Shown here piece after piece: positions 18,864-26,469 of a DNA stretch of 64,000 nt. This DNA is from Gordonia effusa NBRC 100432. GTDB taxonomy: Bacteria; Actinomycetota; Actinomycetes; Mycobacteriales; Mycobacteriaceae. The DNA is taken from contig NZ_BAEH01000077.1 in NCBI RefSeq assembly GCF_000241305.1, positions 1 through 64,000 of the forward strand, given 5' to 3'. Both the position numbers and the translations under genes were made by a program. The first letter of the stretch is position 1. Each line of letters begins with the position of its first letter. The notes below the pieces were generated by a model. It was not told the origin of the DNA. It saw only the letters and a program-made list of their open reading frames with translations, and made no database searches.

Positions 18864-20888
18864 GTGACGGAAGAATCGTCGAGAGTTGGGACCACGCTTG
18901 GTCCCTACCGCATCGATGCGCTGATCGGTCGTGGCGGAATGGGCGAGGTCTATCAGGCCTACGACACAGTTAAAGACCGCACCGTCGCGCTCAAATTGCT
19001 CTCCCCGCACCTGGTGGACAACGAAGAATTCCGCACTCGGTTCATGACCGAGTCACGTACCGCGGCCCGGCTCTCTGAGCCACATATCATCCCGATCCAC
19101 GACTTCGGCGAGATCGACGGTTTGCTTTTCATCGATATGCGGCTTGTCGAGGGACAAGATCTCCGCAGCATCTTGAAACGGGGGCCGATTCCGCCCACAC
19201 GTGCCGCGAATATTGTCACGCAGATCGCCAATGCGCTCGATGCCGCGCACAAAAACAACCTGGTACACCGTGACGTCAAGCCGGACAACATTCTCATCGA
19301 CGAGAACGACTTCGCCTACCTCGTAGACTTCGGCATCGCGCACGGTCTCGGTGACACAAGCATGACCATGGCCGGAACCGCGCTTGGTTCGCTGGCCTAC
19401 ATGGCACCTGAACGATTCGGCGACGAACCCGCCGGTCCAGCCGCCGACACCTATTCGCTGGCGTGCGTCCTCTACGAATCGCTGACCGGCCGCCAGCCGT
19501 TCATCGGCAGCAGTACCGAATCACTCATCACCGCGCATCTCACCAAGCAGCCCCCGGCGATCGGCATCGCGCTGGATCCGGTGATCGCCTACGGCATGGG
19601 CAAGGATCCGACGTCGCGCTACGGATCGACCAAAGAGTTCGCGCGGGCGATCTCGCGGGCACTGGCCACTATGCCTCTGGCACAACAGAATGCGGTGGTC
19701 ACCCCGCCACGCCCGCAGCCCGCGCAGCCACCACGGCAAACGAGTTGGCCAACATCGTCACCTCCGCCCGGCCCGGCTCCTATCCGTCCCGTTTTCCCCG
19801 GCGGCCAGGCGCCTACGACGCCGCAGGTCCCGTCGGGTCCACAGGTTCCATCCGGACCGCAAGTTCCGGGTCCGCAAGTTCCATCTGGTCCGCAGTATCC
19901 GACCGGCGCTCCGATGTCGGGCACACACGGAACGCCGTCGACACAATTTTCGTCCGGACCGTCGGGGCCGCAATTCACTTCAGGAGTTGCCGCTGGCTCC
20001 GGACCACACGCGCAGCCTCCTGGGACGTCGGGATATGGCCCGCCCGGTCCGCCCACGTATTTCGCCGGTGGGCCTAACATCTCAGGCGCACAAGGACTTC
20101 CCCCTGCAGCTGGCAACGCCAAGACCAAGAAGATCGCCATCATCGCGAGTATCGCGCTGTTGGTAGTGGTCCTGGGCACCGTCGGCATTATTGTCGCGAC
20201 GAGCGGCGGTGACGACGGGCCAGAAAACCCTACGACGACCGGGTCGTCGACACCGAGCGCCAGCACGATCGCCTGTACCTATCGCACAGTGGAGGCCAAC
20301 GGCCCCACGTCGCCGAAACCGCCTACGCAGCAGCCTAATACAGGCTCGACGATCGTAGACATGGATACTACCCAGGGTGCGTTGACCCTGACATTGGATC
20401 GCGCCCAAGCACCCTGCAATTCCGGTGCGGTCGTGTCTCTGGTGAAGAACGGCTACTACGACAACACCACCTGCCACCGACTATCAACGGGAGGCATTCT
20501 GTTGATCTGCGGTGACCCTACCGGCACGCAATCGGGCAGTCCCGGTTGGGCGAATATCGACGAGTTTCCGAAGAATTTCGCGTCCACCGGTCAGACCGAT
20601 ACAAAAGGTCGGGCTACCGTGACCTATCCGCGCGGCACAATCGCGCTCGTCAATACCGACCCCACCGAGCGGACCACTGCTTCGGAGGGCACAAGCGCGG
20701 GCAAGCTGATTTTCATCCTGAAACCGATGGAGAACGCGCCGATCTTTTCGGCGATCGGCACGCTCGACGAAGCATCATTGGCCATCTTGGATCGGGTCGC
20801 CGCCGGTGGATACACTCCGGACAAGGCGAGTAACAACTACGGCCGTCCGAACACGCCGGTGGTTATCTCAACCGCAACCGTGAAATAG
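18864..20888 (+). CDS. Transmembrane Ser/Thr protein kinase fused to an extracellular cyclophilin-like domain
   Basis: PknB-type receptor kinase. The cytoplasmic kinase domain (residues about 13-270) has the glycine loop IGRGGMGEVY, Lys44, HRDVKPDN (Asp137), DFG (155-157) and an APE segment. A 150-residue Pro/Gly linker with PSGPQV repeats leads to a membrane helix at about 424-446. The outer part (about 495-674) resembles the secreted cyclophilin PpiB, with DTTQGALTLTL, CHRLSTGG and CGDPTGTQSGSPGW. Arg539 is kept, but the usual active-site Gln before CGDP is Ile548, and the GSQFF motif is replaced by GKLIFI. The domain may therefore act as a sensor with weak or no isomerase activity. Confidence 0.92.
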   Translation: MTEESSRVGTTLGPYRIDALIGRGGMGEVYQAYDTVKDRTVALKLLSPHLVDNEEFRTRFMTESRTAARLSEPHIIPIHDFGEIDGLLFIDMRLVEGQDLRSILKRGPIPPTRAANIVTQIANALDAAHKNNLVHRDVKPDNILIDENDFAYLVDFGIAHGLGDTSMTMAGTALGSLAYMAPERFGDEPAGPAADTYSLACVLYESLTGRQPFIGSSTESLITAHLTKQPPAIGIALDPVIAYGMGKDPTSRYGSTKEFARAISRALATMPLAQQNAVVTPPRPQPAQPPRQTSWPTSSPPPGPAPIRPVFPGGQAPTTPQVPSGPQVPSGPQVPGPQVPSGPQYPTGAPMSGTHGTPSTQFSSGPSGPQFTSGVAAGSGPHAQPPGTSGYGPPGPPTYFAGGPNISGAQGLPPAAGNAKTKKIAIIASIALLVVVLGTVGIIVATSGGDDGPENPTTTGSSTPSASTIACTYRTVEANGPTSPKPPTQQPNTGSTIVDMDTTQGALTLTLDRAQAPCNSGAVVSLVKNGYYDNTTCHRLSTGGILLICGDPTGTQSGSPGWANIDEFPKNFASTGQTDTKGRATVTYPRGTIALVNTDPTERTTASEGTSAGKLIFILKPMENAPIFSAIGTLDEASLAILDRVAAGGYTPDKASNNYGRPNTPVVISTATVK

Positions 20889-20919
20889 GCTGCGCTAGAG
20901 CTGGATTCCGCGCCCTGCG

Positions 20920-21148
20920 CTGGTCGAGTGTATCGAGACCACCGCCCACGGCCGTACAACCTATTTCGACGTCGTCTCACCTAGTCTCGATACACGCGCG
21001 TCTCGCTAGCGCTCGGCGAGCGCACTCGACCAACTACACGCACCGCCCACCGCTGGCCGAGTGCCCGACGAGGCGCCAGCCGAGTCGGGTGTATCCACCG
21101 CTGGTCGAGTGCCCGACGAGGCCAGCCGAGTCGGGTGTATCGAGACCA
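20920..21148. repeat. Cluster of dispersed GTCTCGATACAC-type repeats
   Basis: This region between the convergent kinase and mycothiol-family genes is made of repeat pieces. It contains TGGTCGAGTGTATCGAGACC at 20921-20940, GTCTCGATACAC at 20984-20995 and GTGTATCGAGAC at 21135-21146. Two near-copies of CGCTGGxCGAGTGCCCGACGAGG lie between, and the words GTCGAGTGC and CACTCGAC also match 3070-3175 and 8437-8784. Several partial palindromes can pair, which could also help end transcription from both sides. Confidence 0.85.
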
Positions 21149-21169
21149 CCGCCGGCCCCACCGGTCGTC

Positions 21170-21985
21170 TTAGATCACGTAGTTCAGGCTGCGCGTGATC
21201 CGGGCAGCCAGATCGGCATCGCCAACGACGTCGACCGCGGCCGGGTTCGCCGTGGGCCGTCCACCGACCAGTCGCGCCAGCTCAACGGCGTCGACAATGA
21301 GCGTGAGGTCCGGTGTGGCAGAACCGAAGTCGGGGACCAGACGTGCCCGCTGTGCCACCTCGACATAGGCGCTCGCCGACGCTGCACCGGTGACGTCGAT
21401 GCGGACTTTGGTCCCCGGTGCCGCACCAGCCCGCTTACCGATAACGAACGGCAGACTCGCGAAAACCTCCGCGATCGCCCACGTTGCGGGCGCCTGTTGA
21501 GTCGGCGGTCCAAGCCGCACGCTGTCACGCAGGTCGACGTCGTGAATCCAACAGTCGAAGATCCGGATCCGCATGAAGCGGCCATAGGTGTCGGGGCCCG
21601 CCGGAGTAAGCGCCTCGACGTCGAAGTCACTCTGCGACATAGCATTTAGCGTCGCGGTGCGCACCGCGACGATCTCGTCATAGGCGTCGAGTAGCTGTGT
21701 CCGCGAGGATGACGCGAGGTGCCGAAGCCAGCGTTCGTTGAGTTCGCCGATCGGATTGTGTACATGTGCGGCGTCGCTGACGTCGATGTCGGGGACGGCG
21801 CGGCCAGCGAGCGTCGACTCTGTGCCGACGATATGCGCGATGATGTCGCCGACGGACCACCCTGGCAGCACCGACGGCCGCGACCACTGCTCGTCGTCGA
21901 ATTGACCTGCGAGCGTGCGCAATACGCCCCACTGCTCGATCAAGGCGGCGCGCACGTCGTTGATGGGTACGCTCGTCGGTGTCAT
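21170..21985 (-). CDS. Maleylpyruvate isomerase-family mycothiol-dependent enzyme (DinB-like)
   Basis: Member of the actinobacterial DinB/MDMPI superfamily of four-helix metal proteins that use or are thought to use mycothiol. The N-terminal helix motif DEQWSRPSVLPGWSVGDIIAHIVGTES includes the metal-binding His; a second ligand probably lies in DCWIHDVDLRD near residue 155. The C-terminal half is an SCP2-like or MDMPI C-terminal domain. ATG 21985 overlaps the stop of the upstream glycosidase gene as ATGA, indicating translational coupling. Its substrate is unknown, and the pairing with a secreted glycosidase does not suggest one. Confidence 0.82.
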   Translation of the reverse strand: MTPTSVPINDVRAALIEQWGVLRTLAGQFDDEQWSRPSVLPGWSVGDIIAHIVGTESTLAGRAVPDIDVSDAAHVHNPIGELNERWLRHLASSSRTQLLDAYDEIVAVRTATLNAMSQSDFDVEALTPAGPDTYGRFMRIRIFDCWIHDVDLRDSVRLGPPTQQAPATWAIAEVFASLPFVIGKRAGAAPGTKVRIDVTGAASASAYVEVAQRARLVPDFGSATPDLTLIVDAVELARLVGGRPTANPAAVDVVGDADLAARITRSLNYVI

Positions 21986-23286
21986 CGGACCGGCTCCGCA
22001 CAGCTCGACGGGGCATCGGCGAGGGAACACACCTGGGCCGGGCGAGTCGGCCGGTAGTCGCGTCCGACGCCGCCGCGGCTAATGATGTTGCGGTACACCG
22101 CGACTGCGTCGGTTGGCTTACGTCGCAGGCTTGGATCAGTGCGCGCGTCGACGGTATACAGACCGAAACGCGGTGCGAACGAACCCCATTCGTAGTTGTC
22201 GGTGAGGCTCCAGTAGTTATAGCCCATTACTGGGATTCCATCAGCTCGCGCGCGCTGCACCCAGTAGATGATGTCGGCCAAATGATCGCCGCGCCGGTAG
22301 CCGTCGGCGCGGGGTTTGCCGTTCTCAGTGGCCATCCCACTTTCTACGACGTAGAGCGGCTTACCGGGGAGTTTTCGCGCGTAGTGGCGCAGCGCGTAGT
22401 AGATGCCGTCGGCTGCGATACTCGCGTCCCACATCTTGCCGGTGGCAGCGTTGATGGCCCGCAGATCGCTGGGAGCGATCGAGTAGTAATAGTCGATACC
22501 GACGAAGTCGAGCTTGTCGGCGATCCTATCCAGATACGTCGTATCAATCGCCGATTCCGCCGTCGGGATATAGGCGACATTAGAACTCACCTTCGCACCG
22601 GGCTGCTTGCCGTGGATGTAGTCAAAGATGTTGCGGTGCACCGTGACTAGACGATCCATCATCGCGCCGGTCGCGGTGACCGGCAGACCGCCGTGCCGCA
22701 CCTCATTGATGACGTACATCAGAGTCTCATTGATGGTGATCCACAGCGGATTCGTGGCGGCATAGCGGTCGACGACGGCTCGTGCGTAGTGCAGCCACTG
22801 CCCCGTGATCGCGGCGTTGTTCCAACCACCCCGCCCGGCGACCCAGCCCGGGTACACCCAGTGGTCGATTGTGATCATCGGCCGCATGCCCGCGGCGACA
22901 ATGGAATTGATCACGTCGTCATAGTAAGCCCAGGCGGCGGGGTCGAATTTTCCCGGTGTCGGCTGCACCCGCGCCCACTCGATGCCGACCCGATATACCT
23001 TGACGCCCAAGTCTTTTGCCAGAGCGATATCGGAGCGGTAGCGGTGTCGAAAGTCGACGGAGTTGCCAATCGGCTGCTCGGTCTTGCCCGCGTGGATATA
23101 GCGCGTCCAGTTGCTGTCGGGACTGTGGCCTTCACTTTGGAAGCCCGATGCGGCGACTCCCCACATAAAGTCGTCGCCAAGCGGCGACGCGGCGCGGGCG
23201 GGACTGGCCACCGCGAAGACCGAGACACACAGTGCACCTACTACCGCCAACCGCAACCCGCTGGCACATAACGAGAACTTGTTCAC
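21982..23286 (-). CDS. Secreted glycoside hydrolase family 1-like beta-glycosidase
   Basis: A signal peptide (about residues 1-32, ending ASPARA) is followed by a GH1-type barrel. The N-terminal FMWGVAASGFQSEG is characteristic of the family. The acid/base Glu is Glu187 in ITINETL (the usual NEP is NET here) and the nucleophile Glu is Glu315 in YVVESGM (usually TENG). GYNYWSLTDNYEW near residue 360 is the conserved aglycone/glycone-site block. The protein should act outside the cytoplasm on beta-glycosides; the specific sugar cannot be read from the sequence. It is the first gene of a coupled pair. Confidence 0.9.
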   Translation of the reverse strand: MNKFSLCASGLRLAVVGALCVSVFAVASPARAASPLGDDFMWGVAASGFQSEGHSPDSNWTRYIHAGKTEQPIGNSVDFRHRYRSDIALAKDLGVKVYRVGIEWARVQPTPGKFDPAAWAYYDDVINSIVAAGMRPMITIDHWVYPGWVAGRGGWNNAAITGQWLHYARAVVDRYAATNPLWITINETLMYVINEVRHGGLPVTATGAMMDRLVTVHRNIFDYIHGKQPGAKVSSNVAYIPTAESAIDTTYLDRIADKLDFVGIDYYYSIAPSDLRAINAATGKMWDASIAADGIYYALRHYARKLPGKPLYVVESGMATENGKPRADGYRRGDHLADIIYWVQRARADGIPVMGYNYWSLTDNYEWGSFAPRFGLYTVDARTDPSLRRKPTDAVAVYRNIISRGGVGRDYRPTRPAQVCSLADAPSSCAEPVR

Positions 23287-23476
23287 GCCGTTAGCCTCGC
23301 ATATCTTCGCCGGAGCGATGTACTGATCGACCGATCAGCGTTGGTCGCCGGATGCGATTGCGCCGTTCTCGGCCTATTGCGCGGCGCGCTGACCTGCCGT
23401 TTTGGGTCTCGGGCCGACAACCGCTAAATTCATGTGTTGACTCTGCTCGCGGTTCCCCAATCGCGGCGTGTCACCG

Positions 23477-23548
23477 GCGCGTATAGCTCAGCGGTAGAGC
23501 TCTGGTCTTACACACCAGCGGTCAGGGGTTCAAATCCCTTTGCGCGCA
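23477..23548 (+). tRNA. tRNA-Val (UAC)
   Basis: A 72-nt cloverleaf: the acceptor stem GCGCGTA pairs with TGCGCGC (one G-T pair), the D-arm is TAGCTCAGCGGTAGAGCT, the anticodon stem CTGGT/ACCAG encloses the loop CTTACAC with anticodon TAC (23509-23511), and the T-arm is AGGGGTTCAAATCCCTT. CCA is not encoded. Its 3' half is duplicated at 24402-24438, marking it as an integration site. Confidence 0.96.
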
Positions 23549-23550
23549 CT
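23514..23550 (+). repeat. Direct repeat, tRNA-proximal copy (candidate att site)
   Basis: These 37 bp cover the 3' anticodon arm, T-arm and acceptor end of tRNA-Val plus two bases. The same sequence with one A-to-G change is at 24402-24438. A tRNA 3'-end duplication of this kind is the classic scar of tyrosine-recombinase integration that regenerates the tRNA. Confidence 0.88.
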
Positions 23551-23683
23551 TTACCTGCACGACGACAAAATTTCAGCGCCGTGGTTCCGGTGTAGATCAC
23601 GGTAAAGCCCGCCCCGAAGGTCGCGATGGTGGCCTTGCGTCACTATGACTTCTTCGGCATCCTCGAATGAAACTCGACTTGCC

Positions 23684-24178
23684 CTAGCAAGGGGTAACGG
23701 GATCGACGAAGCGGGCTTGGAGGCTGCCGGAGTCGGCGTCCAGTGACCTCCGGAGCAGCGCGTCGAGCACTAGGCCATCAAGCGCTACGCCCATATGGTG
23801 CGCTGCGCTCGGATCGTGGCCTCGGTGCACGAGTACTGACAGAAGGCGATCGCGCGACTGCGTCAGTTTGTCCGCCAGGACGCTGTCGTGAAACGCCGCG
23901 ACCATCAGTTCGTACCGGGCGCGCGTGAAGTCGGCTTCAGTGCCCAGCCAGCGATCTACCTGCTGCTGTACCGATTCGCCTTCTGCTGGCGTGTCGATCG
24001 CGAGGAGATGCTCGACCATTGCCGCGACCAGACCGTTCTGATTGTTGAAGTGGTGGCGCGCGGTTCCGTGAGGTACGCCGGCCGCGTCCTCGGCTCCGCG
24101 CATCGACCATTTCCTGAACCCGACCTGGCCGAGGAGTCGCAGAGCCGAATCGAGTAGGTGCGTACGCGCTTTCTCCAT
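23684..24178 (-). CDS. TetR-family transcriptional regulator
   Basis: 164-residue regulator, shorter than the usual 190-220. The N-terminal HTH is recognisable: LLDSALRLLGQVGFRKWSMRGAEDAAGVPHGTARHHFNNQNGL, with the H-F-N-N-Q version of the usual Y-F-K-S-K. The ligand domain is of the TetR_C (YxaF/AefR-like) helical type. Its ATG lies inside the palindrome 24172-24185, so it is probably autoregulated. The divergent partner is the 31-codon membrane peptide at 24233. The gene lies between the two copies of the tRNA-Val 3' repeat and is likely to be foreign cargo. Confidence 0.85.
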   Translation of the reverse strand: MEKARTHLLDSALRLLGQVGFRKWSMRGAEDAAGVPHGTARHHFNNQNGLVAAMVEHLLAIDTPAEGESVQQQVDRWLGTEADFTRARYELMVAAFHDSVLADKLTQSRDRLLSVLVHRGHDPSAAHHMGVALDGLVLDALLRRSLDADSGSLQARFVDPVTPC

Positions 24179-24185
24179 ATGGAGA
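24172..24185. promoter_or_regulatory. Palindromic operator 1 (TCTCCATATGGAGA)
   Basis: Perfect 14-bp palindrome spanning the start codon of the TetR gene. It shares the half-site TCTCCA with the palindrome 18 bp away, so both are likely bound by the same TetR dimer. Confidence 0.75.
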
Positions 24186-24202
24186 GTCTAGCTGCTAGAG
24201 TA

Positions 24203-24220
24203 GTTCTCCATGTGGAGAAC
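24203..24220. promoter_or_regulatory. Palindromic operator 2 (GTTCTCCA-TG-TGGAGAAC)
   Basis: Perfect 8-bp arms around a 2-bp centre, placed between the TetR start and the divergent small membrane ORF. It is the longer and probably stronger of the two sites and would control the divergent promoter. Confidence 0.78.
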
Positions 24221-24232
24221 TGAGGTCGCCTG

Positions 24233-24328
24233 ATGGTCATCTTTTTCGACGTGCTTTTCGGGCTGTGCGTCGTCGCATGCATCTGGTTCAGCGTCTACGT
24301 GATCTACCGACTGCTGAGCGAGGATTGA
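24233..24328 (+). CDS. 31-residue single-pass membrane peptide divergent from TetR
   Basis: Thirty-one codons from ATG 24233 to TGA 24328, preceded by GAGG about 7 bases upstream. The peptide starts MVIFFDVLFGLCVV and ends in VYVIYRLLSED: a hydrophobic run of about 24 residues, one Arg and an acidic tail, so it should span the membrane once. Two Cys residues lie in the helix. Support for expression comes from the ribosome binding site and from its position directly behind operator 2. No larger target gene follows before the att-like copy, so the rest of the original operon may be lost. Function unknown. Confidence 0.65.
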   Translation: MVIFFDVLFGLCVVACIWFSVYVIYRLLSED

Positions 24329-24401
24329 GCTTGGACTATATATACAGCGGCCTGCGCAGTAGGCGCTCTGACCAGCTGCTGTGCCGAGTTCAGTTCCATG
24401 A

Positions 24402-24438
24402 ACCAGCGGTCGGGGGTTCAAATCCCTTTGCGCGCACT
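24402..24438 (+). repeat. Direct repeat of the tRNA-Val 3' end, distal copy
   Basis: 36 of 37 bases match 23514-23550. No acceptor or D-arm precedes it, so it is not a functional tRNA. It defines an 888-bp interval holding the TetR/peptide pair and no recombinase. Confidence 0.88.
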
Positions 24439-24689
24439 CAGTTTGAGAGAGGTCAGGTGCCATTCATCGGTGTTTGAGGCACAAATGTTCCGCACGGCCC
24501 CAAGTTCGGGTGGTTGTGACGTATGCAGGATCCCGTCGTCGGAAGTACCCGAACAGATGCTTGATGAACAGTTTGCCGAGCGAACGGGCAGCGGTCTTCG
24601 ACACTCTGTCGCACAGGCCTCGCTCATACTCCTCGGGAATTCGTTCGAGAAGCGTCTCACCGACGGTAGGACGCTTCCCAACGCGTCCT

Positions 24690-24901
24690 GAAGGCAAAAC
24701 CGTCAAGAACCGTGTGGCACCTTGACGTGAGCGTGGGCACCGCCTCGTCGGTAAGGAACGAGCAGCGGCCCTCGAGGACAGAGTGTGCTCGCCTTGTTGC
24801 CCTCGGAGCCCGACGCACCCATCTCCTACCGGCCCGACGACCAGAACGAGTAATGCATGGTGATGCGGGACGTCGAGGGCAACGAGTTCTGCCTCGACTA
24901 G
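24690..24901 (+). pseudogene. Decayed VOC/glyoxalase-like gene (C-terminal remnant)
   Basis: Pieces of one VOC-family protein occur in order but in different frames: EGKTVKNRV (from 24690), then HLDVSV and CARLVALGA, then PISYRPDDQNE, a stop codon, and MVMRDVEGNEFCLD ending at 24901. In intact relatives these segments are continuous and form the last half of a glyoxalase-fold domain. At least two frame changes and one stop are needed, so the gene is dead. The 24439-24689 stretch before it holds nothing I can identify. Confidence 0.6.
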
Positions 24902-24969
24902 AGTCGTTGTGACACAGTCTGGCAATCCGCAGCAGACCGACGCGATTCGATGAGGCAGGATTGCACACT

Positions 24970-25425
24970 ATGCAGGACGGCTCGCATTCCAAGGAAGTTC
25001 TCGTCAGCGTCGGATACGAAGGTAGGTCGGCCGACGATCTGGTTGCCCGGCTCCTCGACGAAGGCGTGGGTGTGCTAGTTGATGTCCGACTAACACCCCT
25101 TAGCCGCAAGCCTGGTCTATCGAAAACGAAACTCTCCGCGGCATTAGCCGCGGTGGATATCAAGTATGTCCACCACCGCGCACTCGGCAACCCAAAGGAA
25201 AATCGCGATGGGTTTCGCGCCGGCGAGCCTCAATCCATCGAGCGCTACCGTCGGCTACTCGAAGGGCCTGACGCAGGGAAAGCACTCGCACACGTCACCG
25301 AACTACTTGATGGACAAATCGTTGCACTCCTTTGTTTCGAACATGATCATTCCGAGTGTCATCGAAATCTTGTGGTTGACCGCCTTCTCGCAGACCGGCC
25401 GAATGCGCGGATAGTTCACGCCTAG
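24970..25425 (+). CDS. DUF488 family protein
   Basis: A 151-residue protein of the DUF488 family. Family landmarks are VGYEGRSADDLVARLL near the N-terminus, LVDVRLTPLSRKPGLSKTKL (the conserved DVR..P.S + K block), the YVHHRALGNPKENR segment, and the C-terminal LLCFEHDHSECHRNLV, which carries the conserved C..D...CHR pattern. I start at ATG 24970 (AGGCAGGA upstream) in preference to TTG 24961. Its stop interlocks with that of the opposite-strand gene in the palindrome CTAG. I recall DUF488 genes commonly neighbouring homologues of that gene; the biochemical role is unknown. Confidence 0.85.
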   Translation: MQDGSHSKEVLVSVGYEGRSADDLVARLLDEGVGVLVDVRLTPLSRKPGLSKTKLSAALAAVDIKYVHHRALGNPKENRDGFRAGEPQSIERYRRLLEGPDAGKALAHVTELLDGQIVALLCFEHDHSECHRNLVVDRLLADRPNARIVHA

Positions 25426-26276
25426 AACAGCGTGAACTCCTTCTTAGGTGTCCACAATCCGAGTACTGAGAACGAACGACGCCGACGGTTCTGGTTACCG
25501 ACATAAAAATGAGTATCCTTGTCCTCATCCAAAAGCTCATCCCGCCATTTCTCCATCATCATTTCTCGTGCTCGCTGGTCACCATTCTCTTCTCGCCATC
25601 GTCGGCCAGCAGCGCCAACCTCCCAGTCCAACGCCTTCTGAGCGTGCGAACGACATTCGGGAAAAGCGCACTTGTAGTGATAAATCACCGCGTAAGGCGC
25701 CGGTTCCAACGCGGCCAGCTCCGTGCCGAATAGATCTGGCGCAGACGCTCGCTCGATCTTCCGTTGTTCGGACTCCGTCCACGGATCACCATCTCTGACT
25801 TCTACCTTGACATCATGCGGTTTGATTAACCCGAGCGACGGCGATGGCAAGGCCATGTGCCCCTTCGGATTCGCAGCGATAAGCTCGCAAGTGCTCGTTG
25901 CCCCGATTAGATCGCCCATATATGAACGTCTAAGCGCCCAATTGGAGGATGGCCCAACCATCTCAATATGTTCGAGTTCGTCCTGCCGAGGGCGAAATGA
26001 CTCGGGACGATTGTCTGAACTTTGGTGAGACGTACCGTTCAGTTTGATTCGTTCGTACTTCTTGAACCGTTGCGCGAAGTCGGTATTCCTGAACTTGACC
26101 GGATAGAGGCGAATCCACTCCGGACCTCCTCGGTCGATCCGAACACCTGCCACACAGACAGTCTCACCGTACGTATCGGACGGGTTCGGATAGGTCTTTA
26201 CCGTGACCATTACCTCAGCAGACTCGTCACCAGGCCGCGGCGCCGGGATCTGCGCCGCGTCCTGAGTCGAATTCAT
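25422..26276 (-). CDS. Uncharacterised DUF488-partner protein with C-x4-C-x2-H / DWE motif
   Basis: About 284 residues from ATG 26276, which follows AGGGGGAG; the open frame extends to 26318. The N-terminal domain begins VTVKTYPNPSDTYGETVCVAG and continues WIRLYPVKFRN and FKKYERIKL, a pattern I remember from conserved proteins encoded beside DUF488. The C-terminal half has HYKCAFPECRSHAQKALDWE, a candidate metal site, and a charged helix with RRWREENGDQ. No catalytic motif of a named enzyme is visible. Soluble, no signal peptide. It lies in the accessory zone downstream of tRNA-Val, which hints at a mobile or conditionally useful role. Confidence 0.75.
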   Translation of the reverse strand: MNSTQDAAQIPAPRPGDESAEVMVTVKTYPNPSDTYGETVCVAGVRIDRGGPEWIRLYPVKFRNTDFAQRFKKYERIKLNGTSHQSSDNRPESFRPRQDELEHIEMVGPSSNWALRRSYMGDLIGATSTCELIAANPKGHMALPSPSLGLIKPHDVKVEVRDGDPWTESEQRKIERASAPDLFGTELAALEPAPYAVIYHYKCAFPECRSHAQKALDWEVGAAGRRWREENGDQRAREMMMEKWRDELLDEDKDTHFYVGNQNRRRRSFSVLGLWTPKKEFTLF

Positions 26277-26469
26277 AACTCTCCCCCTGGCGACAGCCGA
26301 GTCGCTCCACCTATCCATCCCCAGTTCATGTATTGACAGTAACGAGGAACAACGACGGTGTCCTGAGAAATATGATTTGGCTCCGACTCGATTTCGTCGC
26401 AGCCAAGGATTCGAAGCCGGTATTCGTCGACCTATGACACAAACTCTCGAATCTTGGCCACCCAGCTCG

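Noticed and set aside
24402-24438. Second tRNA-Val gene
   Set aside because: Only the 3' third of a tRNA is present; the D-arm and 5' acceptor strand are missing.
24464-24925. 153-residue minus-strand frame in the accessory zone
   Set aside because: Half of it is antisense to the VOC remnant. The rest has no recognised family, so I do not call a gene.
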